Of a stretch of DNA of 64,000 nucleotides, positions 36,601 to 47,450 are shown in pieces. The notes beneath the pieces are model-generated. The model was not told where the DNA came from and made no database searches. It saw only the letters and a program-made list of their open reading frames with translations. Both the position numbers and the translations under genes were made by a program. Numbering within the stretch: the stretch's first letter is position 1; every line of letters begins with the position of its first letter. Origin of the DNA: Rhyzopertha dominica (taxonomy: Eukaryota > Arthropoda > Insecta > Coleoptera > Bostrichidae); contig QCXZ01000053.1 in the NCBI GenBank assembly GCA_025024175.1, forward strand, positions 6,386,001 through 6,450,000, in the 5' to 3' direction.

Positions 36601-36910
36601 GATCAAAGAGACGTTTTGTGATTTTTGACAAAAAATAGATTTAGCTCAAAATCGACGTACAGATGTATTTTGAACCGCAGATTTCAAAAATTTGCTCTAT
36701 AATGGGCTAGGACTGCGGGCGGCCTAAATAAGGACACTTTCCGAGCGAACCGTTGTAGCTAGCGACCAACTGAGGCCATTCCGAAATTCAGGAGGTCCAA
36801 ATCAGTAAGTATACTTGTATTCATCTGAATCGGAGACGAAAAAGGTCAGGTCAGGTTAGGTCAGGTCAAAAAAGAACAAAGAGGTTAGCCTTGGACGTTT
36901 TGTGATCTTT
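33609..36910. repeat. Satellite array, ~12 monomers of 259-274 bp
   Basis: Using aaataaggacac as landmark, monomers recur at 33784, 34046, 34318, 34580, 34851, 35122, 35396, 35670, 35929, 36195, 36466 and 36726. The first and last are partial or disturbed. Two monomer types (one with gaacagcc, one with caaaggggttag) alternate at the left, so 33850-34380 and 34384-34916 form a duplicated dimer. Further right, another block recurs at an offset of ~797 bp. Short minus-strand frames inside monomers have no coding support. Confidence 0.95.
36842..36866 (+). repeat. TCAGG pentamer block inside the last satellite monomer
   Basis: Five consecutive pentamers ggtca, ggtca, ggtta, ggtca, ggtca interrupt the monomer where aaaattttaaggtcaaaa is expected. 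In TCAGG register this is the beetle telomere motif with one TTAGG unit. It could also be local slippage from the aggtca already present in every monomer. Confidence 0.6.
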
Positions 36911-36920
36911 GACAAAAAAT

Positions 36921-36972
36921 TTTAAGATTAAAAAAACATATTTTTAACAATCATACTTTAAAGTTAAGGTAT
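36921..36972. repeat. Inverted arm outside the satellite (right)
   Basis: Reverse-complement partner of 33148-33200. Confidence 0.65.
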
Positions 36973-37079
36973 AAAACGTGCTCCAGAAGATTATTCGATA
37001 GTTCCCCTACGAACAATCCATTGGTAAGCAAATATCATGTTGATTTCCCTAAAACACCGCAAGTGTATAGGATCTAAAT

Positions 37080-37321
37080 TGTCTTTAATTTAAGGTATCT
37101 TTCCTAAGTGTGTCTGCGAAGAGAACTGGACCCAAGATACAGGTTACCTGTACAACACCACCCCAAACGTTAACGTTTTGTGAGAAATTTTTATGAGTTT
37201 CGATTTTCCAGTGTGGATTTTCAGGAAACTAATATCTACAGTTTTGCCGGTTTACTATGTCGTTGGGATAAAAGGTAACCTCGCCGGGAAAGACAATATT
37301 GCATAAAAAGGTTTCCTCATC
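37080..37321 (-). pseudogene. Mariner-like transposase catalytic-core remnant
   Basis: The minus strand reads DEETFLCNIVFPGE, NDIVNRQNCRY, a stop, then NPHWKIETHKNFSQNVNVWG and VTCILGPVLFADTLRK. This is the first catalytic block (DEATF), the NPHW motif and the VWGG segment of the D41D/DUF4817-type mariner-like transposases. One in-frame stop separates the two halves. The HTH, the remaining catalytic residues and the TIRs are missing. Confidence 0.75.
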
Positions 37322-37349
37322 ATGAGCCGTTGGAACAAGGTTTTACAAA

Positions 37350-38500
37350 ACGTGCAGTCAGGGTAATCCTTTTTTAGTTAATGGACCAAAGCCGCTAACG
37401 TGTAGTATTTTTTCAAATTCAAATATTTCAGGACATAATTTTAGATTAGTTTGTCGTCTACCGCCACTTGGCAGGTGGATAGAATAAAATTTTCATGAAC
37501 TGAAGTCGTAGTAGATTTAATTCAACAACTTCGTACAATGATGGAAGACCCCTCTAGAGGTATCTCTCAGATAACCTGCTCCCAAAAATATTAACTCACT
37601 CTTCCTAACAATAATGCAAATATTCTAACTAGAACATTTGTTGTAAAGTATTAAATAAACGGCAAACTTCCGCTTGTGTGAGAAGTGCATAATTGTTAAA
37701 ATTTCGAACCGGAAATATCGAAACTTTCAGCTTCCAGATCACATTTCATTCACATTTTCGTACTCTAAGAAGTGGAGTACATAGAAATCGCTTGAAAAGT
37801 GGGGGGCGCCATTAACAAGAATGCGATTGATGTTATGGCTCAAAAACNAACACAAACAAAAGATTTATATCCCAAAAAAATCAAACATCACTTGGACAAA
37901 AAAAAAACATAGGTTTAGGTATACTAAGCCAACGAAGTAACAAATAAGTTGAAAATGAACAAAGCAGCAGGTTTTACGGAAACTTCTGGTTTTCCAACGG
38001 TTACGTTTTTCATATTCTGATTTAACAATTCAGTAAATGTGCACTGTATTTTACTTTCGGATATGCGCCGTATTATAGTTGATTCGCATTTCGAAATTGA
38101 ATATTTTTATAACAATATGATGATTATGGAGAAAAGAAACCATCATAAATATTTACAGCAGAATCCAGTGCGCACTTTATTCGATTATTTGATATTAACC
38201 TGTTCTTAGTCATCTTGTATGGCATGTCTTTCAAAATTACATTCTATATCTACTTGATTTTTTATGTTTTCGCAGTAGTAGGTATTTCATTACCACTATT
38301 ATTTAAACGACCGTTTAAGCAACATCCAACTTAAGCTACTAATCTAATTAAAGCATATAGGGAACCCCACACTAGCGTATACATCGTTTTTACTTTTTTC
38401 CAAATCTCTTGCAAACACGAGTATAAAAAGACATTCCGTACTAAACATATTTATTTTATAAACAATTTACAAAGAAAACAACATACCGCGCATAGTGTGA
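37350..38500. other. Intergenic, no supported gene
   Basis: No gene or clear repeat recognised. The leftmost part may be more of the decayed transposon next to it. Confidence 0.45.
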
Positions 38501-39240
38501 CAAGAGCTATACTACTATTTGTAGAGAAACACAGTCAGGAATGGAGCATCTTGAAAAACATATATACATCGGTAATCCTGCCCACCATGACCTAAAGAGT
38601 CAAAAGTATCGCTACTAACGAAGCTAACGGAATAATTTTGAGAAACACAGAAAGAGATATGCTGCAATTGTCGGCCAAAGCTGCCATAGAAACAGAAAAT
38701 CGAGGAACAACAGAACTCCTAGAGGGAAAGCCAATCACAAAAAGAATAGAAACATATGTGATGAAATAGAGAAGAAGACCATATACTACAACAAGTGTGT
38801 AAAATGAACAGCAACAAGCTCAAAGTAGGACGACCGTGCTACACGTGGAGAACAGCGGTGGAGGGAATCATAGCAAAATCAAACATAATTGAGAAACAGT
38901 CGTCAGAAATCGCTAAAGACAACAAAACAATAAATAAGGAAGTCCTAAAGCTGTATACAATATCAGACAGCAGCTCGTCCGAGGAAGAACAAGAATAATG
39001 CCGGCGAAATAAGCTACCACCCAACTCGAAGAAGAATAAAAAAGTATCCGTTAGTTGGATGCACCTTGAAAACTTCCCTATTCCAATCCCCATACTCCTG
39101 TAGCGTGCGCTACGTGGAAGCCCACTAGCAACAAGCGTGTCACCCTTCCAACCCAGCGAAGCCGTAGCAGGTCCGATGGTATATCCGGGAGCTGCAAAAA
39201 TGCCTAACGTACACTGGTTCGATCAATCAATCAATTATAC
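38500..39240 (+). other. Possible retroelement 3' end with atcaatcaatcaa tail
   Basis: A series of broken plus-strand frames (for example LRNTERDMLQLSAKAAIE near 38640) is followed by a GC-richer stretch ending in gatcaatcaatcaatt at 39220-39235. A short tandem tail of this kind is common at the 3' ends of RTE/CR1-like elements. No catalytic motif is visible, so this is a suggestion only. Confidence 0.3.
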
Positions 39241-39667
39241 AAAGGAAACGATCTACTTCCTCCTTTGTTTGGTAAAGAACTGTAGTGAAGGATAAGGCTG
39301 CAACTGTTTCGCTTCTTTAAATGACAGAAAACAAAATCACAGCTCAAACTTATTTTTGTCTTTTACTAAAAGGAGTTGAATTTTTGTTTTTAAAACAGTA
39401 ATAAACTACGGCTCAATCAGTCGGCGCCATAACAAAAATACTCATATTTAGTTATACCTATCAAATACGATAAACCCAGATTTAGATGTATCTCCTTTAA
39501 ATTAAAAACTACAAGTAGGTACTCAGCTACTTTCAGTGATTAGGCCTGGGCTGACGCAAAACGGTGGCAGCCATACCAAACTGTAAAGAAAATGTTATCG
39601 TAGTTGATAAAAAAACTTAATTCTGCGATAATATTGCAACATTAGCCCATTATCTCTAAGAATTGTC

Positions 39668-39674
39668 TATAAAA
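39668..39674 (+). promoter_or_regulatory. TATA box of the serine protease gene
   Basis: tataaaa, 46 bp upstream of the ATG, leaving room for a start site near 39698 and a very short leader, as is usual for insect digestive protease genes. Confidence 0.75.
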
Positions 39675-39713
39675 GCACTAGTAAATCTTGTAATCTGGCC
39701 AAATTGGTAGAAA

Positions 39714-42700
39714 ATGAAGGTAACGGTGTTGTTGCTCCTACTGGTTGCGTTGGCATACGGTAAGTAAATCAAGCTTTAGTCAACAGGAGTATATGTAGCT
39801 GAGTGTCAAATTACATGTGTCCAAGCTTACCTGCAAACATATTAAAAAGTAATTAGTTCTGCAAAGATGTTAATATTACTTGTAACCCAAAAACAGCGCC
39901 GAAACTTCATTTACCTTTAGTAGGTATTTAAAAAATGCTGCCATCATATGACCATAGGTGTAGAAGACTTAGTAAAAAGAGCTATTTATTTAGGTAACTG
40001 ACTTTTTATTATAAATACTTTGTCTATAATTCAAACTCTGTACCACTTATTACACAAAGAAGCCCATCACCAAACACAAGTTCAATATCTACCACGTGTT
40101 TGTATTAAAGCTTGTCTAATGGGTAGTCTTGTAGACTAAATGGCATGCCTTCTTAGTTGATGTATTATTTTTTCGTTTGGATATTATCATCATATAACAT
40201 GCTAACTAGATTCGTCTGGAACATCGACAACATAATTCTTGGAACAATATGATACAACTAGATTATATATCTCACATACAAGCCTCGAGAATACAGAATT
40301 CAACTGTAATCATTCCACTTCCTACAGTGCTTTTTGCGTCCGTCTATTGCCTTTACAAAAGGGATCTATCAAAAGCACTCAATTTTGCAANGTCATCANT
40401 CACGACATTGTATATCATTGACTTAGTTCTGATTAATTTTTAATACTGTAGCAAGATAAAACACTTGGCTTTTGAGAGCGTACATTGACTAAAATAAATA
40501 TGATTAGATAGAAAATAAAGGTTCAAGTAGTAAATTACCAAATCCTCAATATTCCAATCTTCCGAGTTAAAGTTAGAATTTTAGATGTTTACATTATAAC
40601 TCTAAACTTGTATCCAATTTATTATGTCTATAGGGAAGACCAATGTCGTGTCCCAATTTCAATATATATTTCTACATAGAAAATAGGTCACTTTAAATTA
40701 ATAATTTTCGAGGTGGCCTTTCCCTTAATATTGCATACCGCTTAACAATTTCATTTTAAGAGCTTCCATGCATTTACAAATATGAAGCAATCTTTTCTTA
40801 TTTCGTTTTTCACTTAAGAACAAAGGATTTTTGTTTAGATGTGAAAAATGGAAGAAAGCCAAATCAAAGTGCATACAACGACGTCTTTCAGTTAGTGGAA
40901 ATATGACGTCCCTTTTACCAAAATGTTCAGTAGTTTCATACAATAGCAACCAGCATCATGCTACACTTCTTATAAAAGTCACTTTGGTTCTCTCTACATC
41001 TTCGCTATTAGAAAATCGAATGCTCGCAAATCGTTCTAAAATTTCGGTTATTACAACCTGAAAAAAATTGTAAAATTCCTGAAAATATATTGCTTAAAAA
41101 TTATAGGTGTCGCAACTGTGTATTTCGATTACACACACATCCTAGAAAGCACACTTTGCTATATTTACGTAAACTCCCTGCGGACCTTATATTAAAGTAC
41201 TCTTCAGTTTTTCTTTGATAACTCAAAAACGATACGAGGTGCTCAAGGCTCAGTTTTCATTTAAGGTGTTTTATATACATTTCTTGAACAGGAAAGAGAT
41301 GTAGTTTCAGCACAATGCGTACCAAACACATTATTTATAAAACTGGAACTTTTTTCTAAATGAACTAAGATTTTCTAAACAAATGGATAGGTCCAGGCAG
41401 TGTACTTCCGTGATCTCCGAGCTATCCAGATCCCCAATTATGCTGAACAACAAGATTCAAGGAATAGGTAAACGACACAATTAAGGACATTTCCGAAGAC
41501 GAAATGCAAGTTGCTGTTTGTTGAGAAAAGGGCAAATACGTTCATTAATAGTGGTGGTTTNATAGAATAGCATTTCTTTTTATTAATTAGTTTGTCAGAA
41601 AAGTAGCTTTCTTCGAATAAGTAACTATAATAACTGCAGAGCTCTATATTGTATTTTAAAATGTCAAAGCTTTGTTGGTTGTTTATTTGCTGCTTACTTT
41701 GCATGACTGGGCAAAATCTATTTACTCTCTTTTTGAAAAGCTATTATTATAATTCCGGAACGTATCTTCACAGTTTTCTCTCGTATTCCTAAGTTTTTGC
41801 ACGAATTGTCTTTAGCTGATTGTTACAATTGTCACACTTCGCTGCTGATGGCAAATCATTTCCTTTGTTTCTGTTTCTTGCACAACTTTATTATATTAAA
41901 GAACATACATTTTGTAAGTCATACCAATGATTTCGTGTATAGTCCAGATATTACACTTTTGCAGATATGCAATAGTTTTTAAAGCTAAAGACAAATGAGA
42001 GACCGGAACATAACTCTCTTCATAAAAAGGAACGAATGGTCCTTTTTAATTTGCGAACACTAATAATATTTTTTAATTGCCTTCTGTGATTAGATCTTTA
42101 ACCAAACGAATTTTTCTTCTTCAGCCGCGCCTCCTACCATTAGACTGGACAACAAGAGCACCAGGATCGTAGGTGGTCAAAGCGCAACTCGCAACCAGTT
42201 TCCGTATCAGGTGTCTTTCCAATGGGGCCTACTAGGAATCTTCCAGCACGTATGCGGTGGTTCCATAGTTACAAGAAATCGCGTAATCACCGCGGGTCAC
42301 TGCATAACAGAGCTGCCAGGATTGGGAACCCTGAGGATCAGGGCTGGATTGCTTAATTTGGGAGACACTTCGGACGTCCAGACGATCACGGTGACTAGTT
42401 CCGTGGTACATCCCAATTATGGAGGGTAAGGACTTTATACACTCCCACACTGTTCATAAAAATCTCTTAATGGTGCTCGATGGGTTTTGGAATTCGCTAT
42501 CCAAGCATTCGAGTCAATAAGACTGACATAGTAGCAGTTGGGGACTTAAACTACTGTATACAATTGTGGTGAGACGTCTTATCACATACGCCACCATACC
42601 AGGGTGGCGTATCCAACGGCTGGGCTGGTCTGTCTTAAGATAACCGGTGTTATGCGAACGACACCTACTGCATCTATGGAGATGCTTCTGGGACTGAAAC

Positions 42701-44671
42701 CTCTACACGTAGGAGTAGAGCTTGAAGCCAGAAAAGGGGCCTTTAGATTGCAGGGGTTAGGTACCTGGAAATCTGGAGGAGGAAGGCACCGTGTGGCGCT
42801 CTCTGTACCAAACAGAGATCAAGAACTCTCTCAATGATGAGAGATAGGATTAAAACGACTATATGTTTTGAATTCTAAATGGTGAAAATATGTTTGTACC
42901 ACAAGGACTCATCTGGTACACGTATGGGTCTAAATCGGATACATATCCAAGGCTACAACTCAATTTGCCACTTGCCTACCGTATTATGCAATCCTGGCAT
43001 GTGCTCATGAAAACTTCAGTAGAGGGTACTCCAGATTGAATATATACATTTGCTGCGATAGCCAGGTGACACTTCGGCCTACCACTGGACTGTTGAAATA
43101 CATTAATAAGAGTGGCCTAACATAATCGGGTCAATTTGATTTGGGTGCTTGTTCACGCAGGCATTGAAGTCAATGAAAGGACCGATAGGTTAGCGGCGTC
43201 AGCACCTTATCTCGGACAGCAACTTTCCATTGCTATCCCAGAAAGCAAAATGAGGGCTGAGATCATAAAGTGACTCGGTCGTGCGCTTTGGTTGTATTGG
43301 GACCAAGCGCCGGAACTGAGGCAATCTAGGGCCATTCATCATTGGACCTACGCCTTCTCAGGAATACAAATGGCTTTTAAGCCTGAGTCGTTCTCAATTG
43401 CGATTAATGGTGGGTGTCCTTACAGGACACTGCCGGCTCAATAAGGACCTATATAATATGGGTGTAGTGGAAAGTAGTACCTGCAGGGTCTGCTCAGAAG
43501 AGGAGAAAATTCAGCTTCACCTCCTTATCAACTGCGGCCCACTGGGAGGCAAGATTTATTGAGACTGACGATCTTTACTGGTTACCTTGGAAAGAGACAC
43601 TGCACTTCTTTCAGAAGGCAGGACTTTTCAGCAAATTGCGCAAATTAGAGGAAAATATTTCCACTTCTGTTTTATATTGCTGATACTGCTGATACAAAGG
43701 CTCTTAGATGAAATTTTGTAATTGCAGGTTTATTTAACCGTTTTTTAGATTTCAATACTTTGTAATATATAAAAATTGGTTTATAAAGNTACAAGTTAAG
43801 TATGTATATAAATAGAAAACAATAGGAATATTAAATCACTGAACTTGTTGAAAAGACACAAAGACATTTGATAACTTGTATTTTCATTCTGCTAGCTTCT
43901 GTTAGGCTAGCAAAAATCATCATTATACTTTTAAAAATGTTACATTAATTAATATCAATTTTATAAATTTTAGTGGTGTTGGACCAAACGACATAGCAGT
44001 ACTGTTCCTGCTGTCTTCATTGACGTTTAACTCAGCAGTTCAACCCATATCACTCCCAGCGGCCGGTTCCGTGGCTACGGGAACTGCCGTACTTTCAGGA
44101 TGGGGCTCCACATCCTCAACTATCATTCCAAGCATGCCAGAGACTCTACAGTTCGTCAACATACCACTGCTGACACTACAACGTGAGTTGACAAATACAC
44201 AGGTTGATTCATTACGAATCAGAATTCCATGAACTAGAAAAAATAGACTGCAGTTTGACTAGACTTATCTTACTACTTAGATAAACCTTTTTTGGCACGT
44301 TGCATAGCACTTTTAACCGACAATATGCTTCCATTACATTTTGAATAATGATAATCTCCAATTCAAGGATTTCCCATTCGTAATGAACCACCAATTGACA
44401 AAAATTTAATTCTTTTGTATCCTTAGAATGTGCTAATGCCCTGATCAATTTATTCGGCACCTCGTCACCTTTGGCCGACAACAACGTATGCACTGGTCCA
44501 CTTACTGGCGGAGTGAGTGCGTGCTCTGGTGATAGTGGCGGTCCATTAGCTCAAAATAATGAGCTAGTAGGGGTTGTATCTTGGGGCGTCAGTCCTTGTG
44601 GTACTACGGGAGCACCATCGGTTTACGTCCAAGTGAGCAACTACACCAGCTGGCTGGCGCAATATTTGTAA
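39714..44671 (+). CDS. Secreted chymotrypsin-like serine protease, four exons
   Basis: Exons 39714-39759, 42125-42425, 43974-44182 and 44427-44671 join in frame to 267 codons (266 residues). All introns are GT-AG. The signal peptide is MKVTVLLLLLVALAYA, and a short propeptide ends at Arg29 before IVGGQ. The catalytic triad is His74 (TAGHC, where TAAHC is usual), Asp122 (NDIAVL) and Ser222 (GDSGGP). The residue at chymotrypsin position 189 is Ser (SACSGDSGGP), which suggests chymotrypsin- rather than trypsin-like specificity. Position 226 appears to be Ser, not Gly, which may narrow the pocket. The length and compact propeptide fit gut digestive enzymes. An AATAAA follows 12 bp after the stop. 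Introns 1 and 2 are large, and intron 2 carries a retroelement. The exons show no damage. Confidence 0.93.
42595..43570 (+). pseudogene. Non-LTR retroelement with RNase H domain (I/R1-like), inside the protease intron 2
   Basis: Plus-strand frames give the RT-RNase H linker GVMRTTPTASMEMLLGLKPL (42604-42837). After several stops the RNase H end follows (LIWVLVHAGIEVNERTDRLA, near 43130-43200). The C-terminal knuckle reads QLRLMVGVLTGHCRL, then CRVCSEEE and LHLLINC (43390-43550). This arrangement is typical of I-clade and R1-like elements that carry their own RNase H. The RT itself is absent (5' truncated) and the frames are broken. It lies in the same orientation as the host gene. Confidence 0.8.
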
Positions 44672-44683
44672 ATTTGTTAAGAA

Positions 44684-44689
44684 AATAAA
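44684..44689 (+). terminator. PolyA signal of the serine protease gene
   Basis: aataaa shortly after the TAA. Confidence 0.75.
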
Positions 44690-44889
44690 CATTTTTAAAG
44701 AAGCTGTATCATTCTCATNATCAGTTATAGTTCGNGACATAGGTATACTTAAGGATAACGATCTTTGCCATGTGCCAATGTACAAAAATGGCCATATTTT
44801 AGAAGTGTAATCTCGAAATATCAAAAGGGCATATTTCCTAAACTGCGACAAATTTATGTACTTATGTTTATAAAATAACTAAAGCCTTT

Positions 44890-45480
44890 AATAGAGGATT
44901 CGAAGACCACTCTATTTGTACAGCTTAGCACGGCGTTCGACAAGGTTAGCCACTCCCTTCTGATATAAAAACTGAGAGCGTTCGGTGTTTTCGGAAGCAT
45001 GTTGTGGTGGTTTTAGAGATTTCTGACAGGAAGAAGCAGGAGCCTTTACTGGGCCCGCTGGCTTTTTTTTTAATGTTCATCAATGATCTATATAACTGCT
45101 AATTTTGGCTGAAACTATTCTGTATTTGTAGATGATTTAAAATTGTTTTGTATAGTCTAACACCCTAACGACATTGTAAAATTCAAGTTAAATCTAACAG
45201 TATTGAGCGAATGTATTAAACCTTAGTAAATAGCAGAACCCATGTCTTCCAGTGTGCGTAATGGATGGAGTTCTTTTATCCAGTAAAATACTAAGGTATA
45301 CTCCTGGGCAGCAAGCTTTCTTTCGTGCCTCATTGAGAATACATCGTCAACAAAGACAATAAAGCTTTATTAAGAGATAGCTACTCGTATTGGAGAAACT
45401 TCTGTAGTCTATGCATTTTTGCAGACTTGTTTAGGTTCATATCAGACCTGTGTTGGAACGCAAATATGTAAGCTTTTTAA
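44890..45480 (+). pseudogene. CR1/jockey-type reverse transcriptase remnant
   Basis: Broken frames show motif A and the following helix (LSTAFDKVSHSLL, then KLRAFGVFGS and RFLTGR), then MFINDLYN and a catalytic-box relic FVDDLKLF near 45130. A degraded C-terminal region follows. It has many stops and frameshifts and is older than the CR1-like copy at 18-22 kb. Confidence 0.7.
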
Positions 45481-45584
45481 AATATAAACTACCCATAAAA
45501 TGTTAAAGATAATTAAATAAACAATCTAAATTACTTAGACTTGTACATGATGTATTGATAAATAGATGGTTTACAGGTAAAAGC

Positions 45585-45705
45585 AGTTCTATGCCGTGCT
45601 GTCTGCACTAGACCTAAACTGCACTGATGAGCTATAATGATAGCGCAATAGATCTATCTACAGTTGGTTGCGGTACAGACAGCACAGCATAGACGTGCAT
45701 TCTAA
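45585..45705 (+). repeat. Solitary diverged copy of the 352 bp hammerhead repeat (partial)
   Basis: ttctatgccgtgctgtct, ctagacctaaactgcactg and gacagcacagcatagac match the reverse complement of 63500-63625. Only the ribozyme-bearing ~120 bp are present. Confidence 0.85.
45617..45665 (+). ncRNA. Hammerhead ribozyme motif, decayed copy
   Basis: The order is AACTGCA, CTGATGA (45624-45630), stem II GCTAT/ATAGC around AATG, GCAA (45645-45648), stem III ATAG/CTAT and TACAGTT. Stem II differs from the other copies at both partners of one pair (GCTGT/ACAGC there), so pairing is kept. The invariant GAAA is changed to GCAA, which should abolish cleavage. Confidence 0.8.
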
Positions 45706-45911
45706 GTAAGCAACTGCTATAATAACAATTTTTACACACCTATAAAGATCAAAAAATAATAACAGATGTAATCCACCTAAATGTAAAGAAGTTCTTGATA
45801 GAAAATAATAATATATTTGTTTTAAAAAGTGATAAAGAGGGGGCCACTGTAGCCCTGGCTAAGGAGCAATATCAAACAAGAATGCTACAAATATTAAAAG
45901 ATATCACATGC

Positions 45912-47284
45912 TATACAGGATGTTTCTCGAATGATAATGACCCTGACGAAATACATTCTCATAATCAATGTGGTTATTTTACATAATGGTATTATTGTAA
46001 AAATAAATTGAGAATCCATGACGGCTATACGCTATAATTCCTGTACTGTATTTATTAAACGTCAAAATGTATTCAAATGATGAAAAAACAGATATGATTT
46101 TGATTTATGGTGAATGCAAGAAAAACGCTTCCGCTGCTGCCCGTTTATACAGACAACGTTTTTCAAATAGAAGAGCTCCTGCCGACACAATTTTCAAAAG
46201 ACTTGAATTAACTTTAAGGACAAACTGGCCACCACTAAAAAAGTAAAGAGAAATAACAGCAACAGCAGGCCCTGACAATGAAATTAGAGTATTGGAAATG
46301 ATTGACGAAAATCCTCATATTAGTCAAAGGGTAGTCTCAAGAGCAATCAGTATTGTCTGTCTTCAGTACACCGAATAATTAAAGGCAATCAATTTCATCC
46401 GCATCACTTGCAATTGGTTCAGGCCTTAAAGGAGACAGATTGTCCTAAAAGATTGGTTTTTTGTAACTTTTTTCGGGAAAATCAAGATTTTATGACATTT
46501 GCTTCTCACATGAAGCAAGAAGAGTTAACAAACATAACATGCATTATTATGCGCAAGAAAATCCACGTTGGATTCGAGAAGGACATTTTCAAACTCGACG
46601 AATGTCTGGTGCGGAATATTATTATTTTCGCGAGTTTAAACGGCAATACTTGTCTAAATTTTTTAAGAAACATTTAACGGTACTTCTACAAAATGTAAAT
46701 TTACAAGTAAGACAAGATCTTTGGTTCCAATAAGACGGGGCACCTGCGCGTTATCATAGAATAGTGCGAAATCATCTTGATTTGGTTTTGCCTAACCGAT
46801 GGATAGGAAGAGGTTCAATTAATCCTTGGCCACCGAGAAGCCCGGACCTTACCCCTTTGGATTTTTTTCTGTGGGAAATGGTAAAAGAGCAAGTATACCA
46901 AACACCAATTGAAAGTGAAGAACACTTACAGAATAAAATACGTGATGCATGTAGATCCATCACTCCAGAAATGTTAATGCATGTTAAAAGATCGTTTTGG
47001 GCACTATTCAAGCTTGTGCAAACAGCGGAGGGCGACATTTTGAGCATTTATTGCATTAATGTTATTAAATAAAAATTTTTCAAAACTAAAATTTGTTTTA
47101 CAATACAAAATTTAGTTAAGCAAATGATTGAAGTTTATGTCAAAATTTACGAATTTATACAACCCTCTACGTTTTATATTTTTTAAGACGATGAACAATT
47201 ATCAATTGTACCTCTGTAAATTTATTTTGGGTTGCATTTTTAATTTCGTCAGGGTCATTATCATTCGTGAAACATCCTGTATAG
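45912..47284 (+). mobile_element. D41D mariner-like transposon with ~40 bp TIRs
   Basis: The left end, tatacaggatgtttc then gaatgataatgaccctgacg, is the complement of the right end at 47245-47284. The ends coincide with the point where the PLE reading is interrupted, and TA occurs at both junctions. Length is ~1.37 kb. Confidence 0.85.
46067..47072 (+). pseudogene. Mariner-like transposase (DUF4817-type HTH, D41D), broken
   Basis: Starts MYSNDEKTDMILIYGECKKN with the HTH segment ARLYRQRFSNRRAP. After a stop and frameshifts it shows NPRWIREGHFQTR (46560-46600), a stretch with ~20 residues missing, then LWFQ, a TAA in place of Gln, DGAPARYHR, PPRSPDLTPLDFFLWEM and the C-terminal RDACRSITPEMLMHV. 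The two visible acidic residues are separated by exactly 41 residues. Related remnants of the family lie at 23165, 37080 and 61700, and possibly at 53242. Confidence 0.85.
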
Positions 47285-47450
47285 TTCTCTAAACAAAGAT
47301 TTAACTGAAGTTATAAAAACTAAAGCAAACAACTTTGTTAGTACCTACTTAACAAAAAGTAAAAAAAAAATCACAGAAGCTAATAGTAAAAAAGACTAAA
47401 GATTTATAATTCTATATGTCCTAAAACTGATGATAACCTCAAGATACACA

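Larger units (their letters stand above)
45735..47450 (+). pseudogene. Penelope-like element 3 (N-terminal RT region), split by a mariner-like element
   Basis: Left of the insertion: NVKKFLIENNNIFVLKSDKE then GATVALAKEQYQTRMLQILK (45780-45910), the PLE block before the fingers (F-L-x-x-N-x-x-x-x-x-K-x-D-K-G-x-x-x-V). Right of it (47285 onward): SLNKDLTEVIKTKANNF, then, after stops, NLKIHKMDID, the decayed LPKIHK motif that normally follows. The rest of the RT and the nuclease are absent. Confidence 0.7.

Noticed and set aside
33609..36910. CRISPR array
   Set aside because: Repeat units are ~265 bp with no short repeat/spacer alternation, and the genome is eukaryotic.
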